DNA of 64,000 nt from Sphagnum compactum (taxonomy: Eukaryota; Bryophyta; Sphagnopsida; Sphagnales). Location: assembly GCA_965153455.1 (NCBI GenBank), contig OZ234501.1, positions 5,766,001 to 5,830,000 on the forward strand, written 5' to 3'. The notes under the pieces were generated by a model. The model searched no databases. It had not been told where the DNA came from and was given only the letters and a program-made list of their open reading frames with translations. The first letter of the stretch is position 1. Every line of letters begins with the position of its first letter. The position numbers were made by a program, and so were the translations under genes. Shown here in pieces: positions 12,961 to 25,544 of the stretch.

Positions 12961-14449
12961 TCCCCCTCTAAATTTTGAATTGCTTAAACAAGTTTTTAGA
13001 AATGTGTGAATGCATGCCTTACAATGTTCATTTTCTACCATGCTTATCTTTGTGCAATAGAGGTGGAGCTAACGTTCATACATCAATATATTGTTGGATG
13101 AGCTTAGATCCTTACTTGAAAGCTCTTCCATGGAACCTTTCAATATAATCCTTAATATAGTAGTAAACCACAATGTTAACAAACTCTACCCATTGTTGGT
13201 TGTTACATCACAAACTTCTCATATCATGATTTGGTAATAAAAACTATGTGAAAATCATTATTTTGTGAGTTTGTACTTTTTGCATTGGGATGTCATCAAG
13301 GTTGTCACAACATCCGAATGTCCATTGAGATATGACATGTCTATTTGGACACTGATGTTGCCCATCATCATATTGGAATAAAGTCAACCTATGTGAGTGT
13401 AGGGATTGCCCCTAGTCTTCCTTGCCAAAAAGTGTGGGAATGACAACAAATTGACAAATGTTTGAACATCATGTCCAAACTTGTAACATGTTAGATGTTT
13501 TTTTGAGAATATCAACTATCCAAAGTAAACACGAACTCTTAGTCCGATTGCATAGTGTGAAGGTGTCTATGGAGTGGGGTTGACAAACATTCCTTATAAT
13601 ATTGTTGTTATGATTAAAAAAGGCACTAGCTTTCATGTTTTTCATTAAAAAACAAATGCTACATCATAGATAGTTTTTTATGCACTATAGTTCATTAATT
13701 ATAAAGGCTTCAATGCTTTCTTAAATTTTTCCATTTTCATCTTTTAAATAAACATCTTCATTCCCCATTGCCTTGGCATTTATGAAAACTTCACTTGGTT
13801 GTTTTGTCATCTATGGCTTTAAGGTTTGATTCCTAGATCCATGTAGCTGTCAACCCTACCTTTATGTTTTCTCAACAAAGCGCATTTCAATGTTTTATTT
13901 ACTAAGCAAACCAACATCACCTTGTTTAGCTCAAGGTAATTGTTTCTAACCATGGCTTTATTTTTGTTTAGTTTTTGAATGTGATATTGAATGGTTTGAA
14001 TCAAACTATATCTAAAGGTTGAAAGGTGTTTGATGGATGTCTTCATGGAAGAGTAACCATAATGAGTTCAAAGTCTTGAGTTTATTAAATTGCTCATAAT
14101 GTCACATGAGAGCCGTGCCCACTTAAAATTAGAAGGTGATGGTAGGTTTGAACAATGTCACTTGGGACTAACCTATGAAAAAAACAACAAATTTTTTGAA
14201 TATAAAAAGATGTCATCCACAATTTTTTTACATCATCATGCAAGTTCCTAGCCTACACAATTTCCCCTCTAAGACCTTTTGTCTAAAGTGAAAACCAATG
14301 CCTTAAGGCGCCATGGTAAGATTCAATGTTCAGTTGTGTATTTTGGTTGGAATCTGCCATGTGTCGAAGGCCAATCATCCACAACTCTAAACACAATGCA
14401 TGCACAATGTAATATTAATTAGATCGATGTTCCAGTTTATAGAACATGA
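12961..14449. other. AT-rich spacer, perhaps the C-terminal side of a decayed MULE
   Basis: No conserved protein block could be identified. The minus-strand 75-codon frame at 14046-13819 lies just downstream of the MULE transposase remains and could be their eroded 3' portion, but I cannot align it to the family. Confidence 0.4.
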
Positions 14450-15236
14450 TCATACCCATTTAAGGAGATGTGAAATTGTGATCAAACAAACTTGTTTTAA
14501 AAATGAACACATACCAAATTGGTAATAATAGGTCCAAAAGTAATGTGTCCAAGAGTCACCAAGACTATGATGTTCAAAACTTTCTATGACTTTCATCCTT
14601 CCTTGTTTTTTGAAAGTCTTGATGTTTTCCTTGGGTTCAATGGACATATACATCACATCATGTAGGTCATAAAAGGTTATTTGTTGGATTTCAACATCTT
14701 TGATCTTCTCCATTGCATGTAAGCGCCATGCCTTTAATACATGCCACGCATAAAGGAAGATAGGAATCTTCTTTGTAACCCAAACAATCTTAAGCATTCA
14801 CACACAATTCGTAGGTCAACATTTAACATTAACTAAATATGTAAATACATTGTAAGCTTTGTAAGAATGAAAGACCTTAAAACAAAAAAAACTTAAACAA
14901 GGAAAGCTTTTGATCTTCATTGAACACAATTATGAAGAGAGAAATAATGTAGAATCCATATTCAATGTAATGCCCATTACTCTTGAGGGGCGTCATCAAT
15001 AATGAAACAACTTGGTCTCCAATTAGGCATGATTGACAACATATTCGCTTTCAAAGGTTTGAGTCATTCAATCAAATCATCCACAATTTGTTGACTTCTA
15101 ATGATCCATGCTAAAAGCACTCTAGTGTGATGAGCATAAAAGCCCATCAAGGTGAAAAAATGATATTTCACAATCATTTGTGCTAAATGTGGCATCCATG
15201 GAAATTGTTCCATTATGGACATATGCAAACATGGAT
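14450..15236 (-). pseudogene. MULE/FAR1-type transposase fragment
   Basis: Two minus-strand blocks match, in order, the catalytic half of plant Mutator-like transposases. Block 1 (15236-14981) reads ...HFFTLMGFYAHHT, AWIIRSQQIVDDLIE, LKPLKANML and PNWRPSCFIIDDAPQE. In this family 'PxWKPxCFIVDDAPQE' contains one of the DDE acidic residues. Block 2 (14797-14450) contains IPIFLYAWHVLKAWRL, equivalent to the conserved xCxWHVxRAW segment before the last catalytic Glu. A stop codon interrupts block 1, and the blocks are separated by about 180 non-coding bases; a possible donor (AAGA/GTAATG) could make this an intron. The N-terminal DNA-binding domain and the SWIM zinc finger are not recognised. The copy is broken and immobile by itself. 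No terminal inverted repeats were located. Confidence 0.7.
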
Positions 15237-16324
15237 TGACATTGCATTAATATTTGGATAATTGGAATGAATAGGATGTGAATTCCATTAATTTCGTTAG
15301 CTTCTTGAAAATAAAATATGTGCTATGAATAATGCAAAGCCCAAGACTGAACTGAAATGGTTGGGTTTCTGTGCAACCACCAATTTCTTCTCATATGTTT
15401 TTAATCCAAATATGCAATGTCTTGTTGTTAGATGAATTCAACCTTCATTGTGGCTTCATTGGCATCCACATCAAATTGTTTTGTGCTTGTCATAAATTTG
15501 TTTGGAGGTGTGCCCTAAATTCAATTGAGTGCAAATGTGATCTTTCAAAGATTGTGAAATTCAGGGTGCATATTGTGACATGCAAGTTGATGACTTAGGA
15601 TCTCATTGGCCATGTGTTGGTTCACTATTTGTTTAGTTGTGTGTTTGATGGTAAAAACATAGTTCCACCACATCGAGCCATGTGTACAATCGCTTGATTG
15701 AAAAGGTGGCCAAACATCTTCATTTGATCAATCTTGCATGCTTTTGGTCATTGCGATGATCATTGGGACCATAGGCACAATTGTACCTACAGAACATACC
15801 TATGGTAATGATCATATGTGTTTGTGAAGGACAATTGAAAAGAAAATGAAAATGCATGGAACATCACACTATACCAAGTATGGCGGAGGTGGTTCTTTAT
15901 TGATGAGGTCTTTATATCCTTTTGTAAGGGCATGTTTTTGTGTGTGTTCCATTCCACTTGGTTTCCACATCATCTTGCTTGCCTTCCAAAAACTCACACA
16001 CACGTGCATGTGTTATGTACACAATCTCGATTGACACTTTGTTTGTGCCCCCATGCCTCACCCTATGAGTCCACACCAAATCCACATTTGGAAAAAAGGA
16101 TTTTATCGGGCTTTGAACTTGAAGTGATTACGATTTGGGAATTTGGCCACACCTATAAACTTGTGTTCAAACATGCATAGTATTCCTTTTCTTCATTAGA
16201 CCATGATTACTATTAGAATAAACAACTAGTTAATATATACTCACATAATCAATACACTATGCATGGAATTTATGTTGGCAATACTTACATGCTAAACTAA
16301 TAACAACACTAAGAATATGAATGT
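15237..16324. other. Flank of the MULE remains, no gene recognised
   Basis: The minus strand here would hold the N-terminal part of the transposase if the element were intact, but only frames with no recognisable motif are present. The plus-strand 75-82 codon frames have no family resemblance. Confidence 0.4.
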
Positions 16325-16610
16325 TCCACTTGCAATATCTACATGCCAATTGTTTAAGTCCACATTGGACAACGGACCCAACCCTACAATACCCACATAC
16401 CAAACTTAAACACACATTGGATTTGGGACCCAACCTTGCAATACTTGCATTCCAAAACTAAAACACACACTACACATGGGACCCAACCTTGCAATAGCTA
16501 CATTTCAAACTAAAACAAAAATTAGACATAAGATTCAACCAAGCGCAATACTTAAATTTCAAATTAAAACACATACTAGATCTAGGACCGAACCTTGCAA
16601 TACCTATGTT
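16325..16610. repeat. Minisatellite of about 58 bases, five copies
   Basis: Five consecutive units share ACCCAACCTTGCAATAC, then (C/T)TACAT(T/G)CCAAA and CTAAAACACACATTGG/ACTAG, then GACCC again. Unit length is about 55-60 bases and divergence is moderate. Non-coding. Confidence 0.8.
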
Positions 16611-18580
16611 TAGGATTAATAACTACTTGAGCTAGGATCAACATTTGCTGATTTAATAGACTTTTCCAATAATCAAGAAAATGTAGGTTATATTCATATG
16701 TTGATCCAATACATGAAACTAATTGAATTGTAATTAAATTGAAACTACACATGAATGAATGAAATGAAAGGGAGGAAAAAAACACATACTTTTGTTTTGA
16801 TGCTCCAAAGTGATGGCATTCTCCTTGCAAGGCTTTCCAACCTTAAATCAAATCATAATTAAGTATTGTTATAGACTAAACCCTAAACATTACCACTTTC
16901 AAAGAGCTTAAACCCTAACTACAAAACCTTACACATAACCTTGACAACTATATAAGAATAATTTTACATGAACTAATTATGGATTGGAGATCAAAGTTCA
17001 AGAAATTAAGAATTTTAACAAGTGAAGCAAAATATTTATATCTTATCTTCTAATTTGAATCTCTCCAACTTGGAAGATGTCTCCACTCCCTTGCAAAGAG
17101 AAGAAATGAGGTTCATTTGCTCAATATATGGTTCATGATTCTTCCGTCCTAAATTAACCTAGCCTGGAATTTTATTAATATTGAAAAGGATGTTTTTGCA
17201 AAAGTCATAAAAGTTTGGAACATCCACCTAACCCTAAATCCTTCTTTGATCCATTTCATGGTATAAAATATAATCGTCTTTTTCTCTTAACCCAAGGCAT
17301 TGAATTATTTAATTATGTTGTGTACAATATGCAATTAATGGTGCAAAGTGGAGGCTCATGAGGACATTGATGGTAGGAAGAGCCCACAAGTGCAATACTC
17401 GCACATGAGATCTAAATATGTCTAATTTATTGGTAGCCAATTGAATGCAATACTTGCATTTTAATTATTTTCATTGGTTCTAATTGACACTATGTAGGTG
17501 TTGGGTAAGTAGGTAGGAGGGAGGGAGGGAGGCAGGGAAAGTAGGTAAGAATGACGTGACAAGTTTAGGTGGAAAAGGGAGTGTGAATCCAGTAGGTAGG
17601 TAGGTGAGAGAGGGTGGGGAGGGAGTTGGTTCTTAAGAGCTCTAGAGGCCACTTCAGACATTTGTTTCATGAAAAGTAAAGCACAAAAAACATATCATTC
17701 TATGTCCAAACATATGCCTGTAAACATTGATGAAGCATATTAATAAGTTCTTTATTGGGCGACAGATTAATTTTTGAATTCAGATGATTTGGAGCATTGT
17801 TTTTGTAATTGGCTGCACAATGCCCTGCACATCCATTCTTTATTTGTCTGAATCAACATGTTAAATGCTTCCAGAATTTGCTAGGAGAATATGACCAGGA
17901 AGAGGTGTATATGGAAGTGGTGGTATCTTTTGACATGATATCTTTTGACACCATGTATTAGAATAGAGTTTGCAAACACTACAGAGCAGGTCAAAGCATA
18001 AGAGTTGTTGCCAACAGAATCGTACTTTAAATATATCAAGGGTGTGATGAGGGCTTTTTGGCATGTTACCAATTGTTTTTTGGCAATGTTTACGCCCATT
18101 CCTCTCTTCCTTCACAAGTTGCAAGAGAAGAAGAGAGAGCACCAAGCACTGCAACAATTCATGTTTCCAACCCTTCAGATGGACACTTATTTGTTCAAGC
18201 CTTTCGGACATTCAATTAGCAGTTCAAGCGTGTTTCGAAAACTCCATGAGTTTCAAAATCACCTGAATGCTGTGTTGTCATCTGGGCAGCGTTCTTGCTT
18301 TTCCTAGTCCAAATCTGTAGGTATTGGCTCCCAAGCCTGACAATCTTTTTTGTCAGCTAAGTTTATGCCTGACTCCCTGATATGAAAAAAGTGTACCATG
18401 CTGACATTTCTTCAAATCAGTGCAAACTACCAGCACACCACAGGTGGCTAGTTCAACAAAGACTACTTTACAAATGGGCCTTTGTCAAGCTGAGACCATG
18501 TTTCAGTGGGTGCCCATACATGAAGGTAAAAGTAGCAAAAGGTGCCATCCTTTGATGTCCATTGCTCCGCCAAACTAATG
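16611..18580. other. Spacer with simple repeats, no gene recognised
   Basis: A GTAGG/GGGA-rich microsatellite-like tract lies at 17500-17635. The overlapping frames at 18005-18307 (plus) and 18211-17861 (minus) are each about 100-116 codons but match nothing I know. The 3' untranslated region of the minus-strand gene ending at 18581 presumably occupies the upper end of this interval. Confidence 0.45.
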
Positions 18581-20756
18581 TCAATGGAAGTAGCCCTCCC
18601 CAACACCACCTCCATGCATGTCCATACTTGCATCATTCGCACCAAATGAGTGGCCATCTCCGCCTTGCTGCTGCTGCTGAGTTGGATGAAAACCCAACCC
18701 TGCAGTGGCAGATGCATCATGATACAGTGCAACACCTTGGTCCTCCTCCCAACCCAGATTTGCATGCTGCTCCAAGCCCACACCAGTCCTCCTGCCTGGG
18801 TGGCCACTATTATTTGTCAGTCCATACCCAGATGGAGTCATACTGAAGGCAGGCAAGTCCCGCCTAATGGGACTAGCGAGAGTACCAGTGAAAACAGAAT
18901 TTTTACTTTGATCCAGAGGTGCTGCTGGTGTCTCTATTTGACCTGGCCCAGAAGTTCCCACAGACCCTGCTGCAACGGCCACAGCTTGCTGCTGCTGTTG
19001 TGCTGATTGAGGTCCTGGTGACATTGCCGTGTCATCTCCACTCACCCCCTCAAGTTCATTCTGCAAGATCCAATACCAATATGCACTGGCCATAAATTCA
19101 GCAAGGATGAGCAGTTTATCAGTACCCTTGACTATCAGAAAGCAGATAATACTTGTGACATGCTTGGTGGTTCGAACCAGGGCCTCAAAAAGCAGCTGAA
19201 CATAGACCTCCACAGTCCCAGCTGCAAGTACCAAAGGTCACACAATCAGCACTTGGGAACTTGAAGACGCACCTGAAGGTAGCCCAGAATCTGCCCTACT
19301 GATATGTTGGACCCAGCTTGGTGCTCTCTCAGTAACCAGAAGTAAAGTTTCTCCTGTTACAAAACATAATAGCACTCATCAGACCACAAAAGCCAAACCC
19401 TGGAAGAGGGCTCCACAAAATTTTCTGAAGGGTTCTCTGCATTGTTAGTCATCATGTATTACCAAACTATGGTTGAACTATGCTGAGAATTGTGTAAAAG
19501 CCAGCACAGATGTCAACAAAGGTACAGTTGCCTTCTGTCAATTAAGATCTAGATACACAGCAGCATTGCAATTCGACTCCATACAATTGCATTATAAAAA
19601 GCACCCTGAAGAAATGTAGGTGTAGCTGCCAATTTTGATATGCATGATATTCATGGCCAGATAACCAAATCCCATCCAGTCCCAAGGCAGCAGTGTGACC
19701 TGCACAATGCACTCAGATCCACATCCTAAACCCTGAGCAGTAGGTTACATCCAAGATTGTTCCACTGCAGGAATAAAGTACTGCATATCTTGATCACGTG
19801 GGCTGCAAGTGCATCCTCCACACATAATTGACCAGAGATATTACCATTCACAAACCAGAATTTTGACCTCTATAACAGCCAAAAAGAACTATGTGTCACA
19901 GTAATGTAAGCAAACATGCAGCTGATTTTGTACCAACACCAACATGGTTTGGTTGTGAACAACAGTTTCACAATTTGTGTGAATCCTGCATGGCCACTCC
20001 CATCAGAAATCAAAAATCTAGCAGAACATCCTGGCATACCAGACCCATTTGTGGTTGCAAATGTGCCAAAACCCTGGCACTAAACATACCTCTCCAAGAT
20101 GCAGACTTTTCTCAGACATTCTCCACCTCTCTCTCCCTACCACAGTGATCCTCACTTGAGTTTTTTTCCATGCAGACTTTCAACAGATTCAGACAAGCAG
20201 ATGCAAAAATTAGGATTGCAACTGCCTACTGCCCAGGCTGCATTCTGCAAAGAATTGGAAGGATTTTCACAGTTGTTACATCCTTAAATCCCACCCCTAC
20301 CAGAATCAATTAAGGGCACACGATTGAATGAAAGCAAAACAGCCCCTTCAACAGATCCACTGAAGCCCAGTAACTATCTCCCCGGGGGACAGAATTAGGG
20401 TTATGCTCCAACCTACATTCTGCACAAAATTGGTAGGTAATGGTTCACATCTGCCCCTGAGTTCTAAAAGCAACCCCTAAAAAGAATTCCAAACCATCAG
20501 ACAGGACTCAAACCGCCACGCCACGACTTTACGACCCTAGGATCCCCCCCTCAAAACGAAAACATTCCCAGGGCTTTGAATTTGCTCCTTCACTAACCAC
20601 AGCATGGCGTTCCCCTGCATGGAAAGATTGCTTCTGCTGCTGCTGCGCCTGCGTGTAGAGGTGCGAGATGGAGTTAGCCGCCGTACAAAATGATGTATGG
20701 AGCGTCTTTTCGACCTCATCAAGTCCCGAATACTCAGACTTCCTCTTCTTCGGCAT
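18581..20756 (-). CDS. Plant-specific MPKKRKSE.../SMDMH family protein (often mislabelled holocarboxylase synthetase), three exons
   Basis: Exons are 20756-20598, 19353-19273 and 19060-18581, encoding 239 residues. All introns are phase 0: donors GTTAGT and GTGCGT, acceptors TTTGTAACAG and ATCTTGCAG. Residues 1-53 contain the conserved start MPKKRKSE, then DEVEKTLHTSFCTAANSISHLYTQAQ and FHAGERHA. Exon 2 supplies EKLYFWLLREHQAGS and SVGQILGYLQ, and exon 3 begins NELEG. The C-terminal part is Gln/Gly/Ser-rich, with SVFTGTLASPIRRDLP and a final SMDMH. Plant proteins with this exact order are widely annotated as 'holocarboxylase synthetase', but they lack biotin-ligase motifs; a nuclear role is likely from the basic KKRK start. 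The molecular function is not established to my knowledge. The first ATG of the open frame (20822) is 22 codons upstream; the family start at 20756 is preferred. Confidence 0.87.
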
Positions 20757-22000
20757 CTCCGTGACTGACGAAGCACACCGCACAGTGATACCTTCCTCCC
20801 CAACCTCTTGTTGCGTAGTCAAAAGAGACCGTGATCACCACGCCCACCTCCTTACACAATGGCCCTCTCTCCCTTCCGCCTCCCTCACTCGCTTGCTAGA
20901 CAATGAATCCTTCCTCACGGCTGTCATCCCCACCCGGCCCCCTTCTCGTGGGCCTCTTCTCCGCCGTGCTTCTCCTTCTTCCCTTCCCCCGCCGTCCTTC
21001 CCTCTCGTAGTGGTCACTGCCCGTCTTGTTTCCGGTGCTCCACTCACACACAAACACAGAGTCCAGTGTCTTCTCCTCACTCACGGGCAAGTGTAGGGAG
21101 CGGACCACCAATGAGGACCATCCAACCAATCAGATCCCATTTTAACCTAGCCGCATTCTCACTGTAAATGACAGACAAGACAGTTACCTACATAGGGTTT
21201 TCCCCTCCTCCACTCCCTCTCGTTGCTTCGACTGTAACAACATAATAAAATAAAATAAGATACGATAGAAATTTTTTATGTAAATGGGTAATTCGTTTGT
21301 TGAATTCTCGTTGGTGATGATGGGCAAACTTACTTTACTGACCTAATTTGCGTGCTCCGAGCCAGGGCTACCATACCATGACCCATCAGCTTGAAGCTCC
21401 ACCACAAGTAGGTGTAATGAGAGCGTCTGTTTTGTTTGTCTTTTTCGGATCCCTGGCTGAACACCAAATATGGAGTCTTCCTCGAGTTTTTGGGATGCCA
21501 GGATTCTTAAATTAGGATGGTTCTGTTTCCGATCGCCACAGGCTTGTCTGTCTGTGTCAGGCTGCTGGTTCTGTGCTGCACGTTATATTATTACCTCCAA
21601 GTTTCTATCAAATACTCAGTCGGAACTGGACTCCTTCTCTACTACAAATGGGGAGGCAATGTCGTAATGCCTCAGCAGATTTGGGCATTCTCAAAATAAG
21701 GGATTTAAGTGAGGCATAATATTTCAGTCTAGCCTAAACCTTTGAGGAATCGTGAATGGCCCTCGCTCAGTGAATGTTAAGTCTTAACTCGCCTTTAAAG
21801 CATGGCGGCAATTCTGGAATTAAAACATTTGTAGATCGCAGAGTGATGCTGGATGCATGTGTCACGAGGTAACTACCTTCTATGTGGGAAGACACCTTAG
21901 ACCATATGCCCAACAACCAAAAAACTGGTGGCGCCATCTTCAAATTGGGGTGGTAGAAAATCTCAGTATTGAAAAAGCATCCTAGCAACAACAACAATTT
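20757..22000. other. 5' flank and probable promoter of the minus-strand gene, then spacer
   Basis: GC-richer sequence from 20757 to about 21240 is consistent with a leader and promoter for the gene transcribed leftward; a CCAATCAG box lies near 21124 on the plus strand. The open frames here (20668-21096 plus; 21080-20835 and 21129-20896 minus) are CT- or GA-rich by composition and look spurious. Beyond 21250 nothing is recognised. Confidence 0.45.
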
Positions 22001-23520
22001 TTGACACTTTAATTTTTTGGGCATGTTCAAAACTTTCCTCATTGTCTCATTATTTTAAGTGCACTCGCTGATTGGTGAGTAAGGTTTTTCACATATCATC
22101 ATAAATTTTGTTATCTCAACAATCTCCTTGTCATGAATCTGTTATCTCTATAATTTATTTATGGTTTGGAAATGGTTTATGCCAATCAAAGGTAACATTA
22201 CGAGAATGACCAAAGTGGGGTAGGCAAAAAGGATGCCAAAGTAGTGAACCTTATAGATAAGTGATTTTTGTCATGTGAAGTTCATTTGCTATTGGAAGAT
22301 TTTGGGGGTGAGGTGATTCTGGCCTTCACAAGTGCTTTATTACAATAGGATTGGAACATGAGTTTGATGAGGAATTGTCAAACATTTTTTTACTTCTATT
22401 TATTAAGTGTTGAGCCACCTAGGAGGAGGTGTAAAATGCCTTCACATTTTAGAGGAGACATTTATTTTTGTGTGGAGTTGTCATGGATGCCAACATTGAA
22501 CATGATCACATGAATGGGGTTCATTCACATGGATTCACATTCACATGTTCATAATGCACTCATAGTTAACTTGTAATTCATTCATAAATATTTCTAGTTC
22601 ATTTCTAGTTCTTTTAGTTCATTATTAATTCATTTTTAATCAACTCATAATTCATTCATAGTTCACTTACAATTAGAAAGGTTTTCAAAAAAGTTCTTTG
22701 ATTGGTAGACATATGGAAATCATCATGGAGGTTTTCCTTTATACTTAAAAGGGTATCAATAAAATTAAAACTCTTCATTATGTTTAGTTTGTTCAACATT
22801 AGTTTAAAGTACAATCTTGTTTCATAGCCTTGTTTTGTTTCTTTTGTGTTTACATTTTTTTATTTTATTACAATAAAAATTTGTTTGCACTTTTATTTGC
22901 ACACTTTGTGCTCTTGTTTATGGATTCTTGTGATTTGTTTCAATTTTTATGTTTTGTGTTTATATTTAAACTTAGGTTTGGTTTGTCTTTTCATTATTCG
23001 TTTTGATAGTTTTTATGCCCATGACAAAGTTCATTTATTAAGTGTCAAATGTTTCCACACATTAAAAACATATTATTTGAATATAAAATATCTACTTTGA
23101 TTCATTAATCAACTTCTAATAATGTTTTAACAAATATTTGTATATCATGAACCTATTGCCCATCCCTCCAAGTGTTGGTTGATCAATTTAATTTTTTTAA
23201 TAACCTTGTTTTTGGGTTTTTGAACGTTTTGCGAATCAAAAAATTGTTTAGTTTTAATTTTTTAATTCCATTTTTTAGACATGAATGTTCTTTTGGAAGT
23301 TAGTTATTTATTGACAAAAAAAAACACATGTATAAATAATGGTTTTATAGTTTCAAAAACTTTACCATGTCATAGGTTCATAGGGGTTATTTAATGGTGT
23401 TAATCTACTTTGAGTATGTAAACAAAACCTTCAATTTTGTCATTTAAATACAGGTAGAGTGCATCAACACAAATGCAATCCCATCTAGAATTATTTTTTG
23501 TGTTCTTTGTAACTTCAAAT
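22001..23520. other. AT-rich spacer with TTCATT-type simple sequence
   Basis: A TTCATTCA/AGTTCATT-rich degenerate tract lies at about 22520-22675. The 84-codon plus-strand frame at 22846-23100 is Phe/Leu/Cys-rich from T-rich DNA and is not regarded as a gene. Confidence 0.5.
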
Positions 23521-23539
23521 ACAAATTATTCCAAAGCAC

Positions 23540-24330
23540 TTGGGAGCACTTGCAAAACACATCAACAAACAAACCATTGTTCATTACTTTGCATCAATTC
23601 AAAAGAAACCCCAAATGCAATTTGCATTAATTTATCATATTCATAATTAACAAAATCAAAGCAATTAGAATTATTTATAAAATTCATCAATGACACAAAC
23701 CAATAGTCATTAGTTTCCATCAATCCAAAATTTACCCTAAATGCAATCTATACTAAATTTCCATATTCATAGTTAACAAAACCTTCAAATTGCATTAACA
23801 TAACAAACCATTGTTCATATGTTTAAATCAATTGAAAACACAACCCAAATGTAAATAGGCTTTCCATTGTTAGGTTTTCGAAGGCCCAAAAGCCCATTCA
23901 TAAGATTAAAATGTAGTAATTCCAATGGTTGCAACAACTTGTGAAATAATTGAAACATTCAATAAGAAAATCAACTTCTACTTAGGTCACAATGACAAGA
24001 CAACATGAAATAAGTTTCCATTGATAGGATTAAAGTTGAATAACAAGTTCAAATGATTCAAACAATTCAAAAAGTCATTAAATCATAACAAAAAGAAAAT
24101 TAGGAGTTAATTCAAATTAGTATAAGAATTTTTTTTTGAATTTGTTAGATTTTCCATTGATAGGATTAAAGTTGAGTAGCTCCAAAGTTTGAATGGATAC
24201 AACAACAAAAAAATTCATTATTGCACAGCAACATGAAAAATTAAAAGCTAACTTAGAGCAGAAGGACAAATATACAAAACAAGTTAGGTTTTCCATTGGT
24301 AGGATTGAAATTGATCAATAACTACGGATA
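23540..24330. repeat. Two interlinked tandem repeats of about 130-145 bases
   Basis: First set, 23560-23850: about three units built around ACAAACCATTGTTCAT, CATCAATTCAAAA, CCC(T)AAATGCAAT and CATATTCATAATTAACAAAA. Second set, 23865-24310: about four units carrying TAGGTTTTCCATTGATAGGATTAAAGTTGA, with AACAACAT and TCATT in between. Both are diverged, AT-rich and non-coding. Confidence 0.65.
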
Positions 24331-25540
24331 TAACACATTATTTAAATGTAATACACAATAACACAAACATACTCCAATTCTATTGAATTTGTTTATATTT
24401 TATGCCACATACATGCAATCTAAAAATGCACCCAAAATTTTGAAAGATGATTTTTTGAATTATAATTTAGTTAATTGAGTCAAATGTGGTTCATCTATTA
24501 TATCACCCCACTCTTCCTTCTTGACAAACTTTGTATATAAACACATCCTTACAATTTGTATTTGAAACTTGAGCCATAATTCATCCCACCACTCTAAAAA
24601 CTCAGAATGGTTTAATGTGGGAGTGAGGGATTTTTCATGCCATTCATCATTTTTAAAAATCATCACAAAAGCCTAATAGCTTATTGAATGTGTGGGGGGC
24701 AAGAGCACTTGCATGGTAGTGGATGATCAACAACGATCTAAGCCCAACAACTTTCAAGTGGTGAGTTGCAAATTACATGCATTACCATTATATGTAGTGC
24801 AACAATTATGAATCTAAAACACCCCAACCAATACAATAAATTACAACTAGGTGATAAGTTATTAACATATGGACAAACACAACATGTGCGAAAGATTAAA
24901 ATCTAGTGCATAGGTTCAAAAATAACTTCCCTTGAACAACGTTATAGAATCATAGCTTTGAAGCTTTTCAATTTTCCTTACATTCTTTGCTACTATGCCA
25001 CCCATGAGAAACACTAGAGCAAACACACATGGGAAATTTCCAAACAACCAAGGCCAAGTATATTTGCAATTCCTTCATTATTTCCCTCCATGAAAAGAAC
25101 ATAACAAGATGGAATTGAATAAATCATTTGAGGATAAAAATTACAATATATATAAACAAATGGGATTTTGGTAGTATATCCACTATGGATCGCATAAATG
25201 AATAACTTCTTCATGTTCAAAATCACCATCAAACTCCTCTTTTAACTCTTTAGTCAAATTTGCTTCAAGTTCAATCACCTTTACCATGTTTTTTGAGAGT
25301 ATTGCAATCAAACTAAGGATCATTAGGCTGATTTTTATTCATAAAATAAACCTTTTCAAATTGTCAATTTGTAACCTACATTGACATAAGTCCATAAAAC
25401 TACATGTCAAGGAAATAATTCACTTTGTCTCAATTTGAGATCCTACAATGCCAAATATTTATTGTGTAGGTAAACTCAGAATAAGGAACATGGTTTTATA
25501 TTTGCTCCAGTCTATAAAGGGCATTTTATGTCCTTTGCAT
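24331..25540. other. AT-rich spacer, no gene recognised
   Basis: The short minus-strand frames (24666-24460, 25232-25014) show no family resemblance. The region borders the PPR pseudogene remains that begin at about 25545. Confidence 0.5.
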
Positions 25541-25544
25541 CAAC

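Noticed and set aside
12299-12971. Two Cys/Phe/His-rich plus-strand frames resembling membrane peptides
   Set aside because: They lie in a T-rich tandem repeat; the apparent hydrophobic pattern is the repeat translated.
17861-18307. Overlapping 100-116 codon frames on both strands
   Set aside because: Neither strand shows a family motif or splice context; both-strand openness suggests chance.
20668-21096. 142-codon plus-strand open frame over the 5' end of the 18.6-20.8 kb gene
   Set aside because: It is antisense to a confident exon and its Ser/Pro/Leu composition follows from CT-rich DNA; no family resemblance.
23540-24330. CRISPR-like array
   Set aside because: Repeats are diverged over their whole 130-145 bp with no unique spacers, and the sequence is a eukaryotic nuclear genome.
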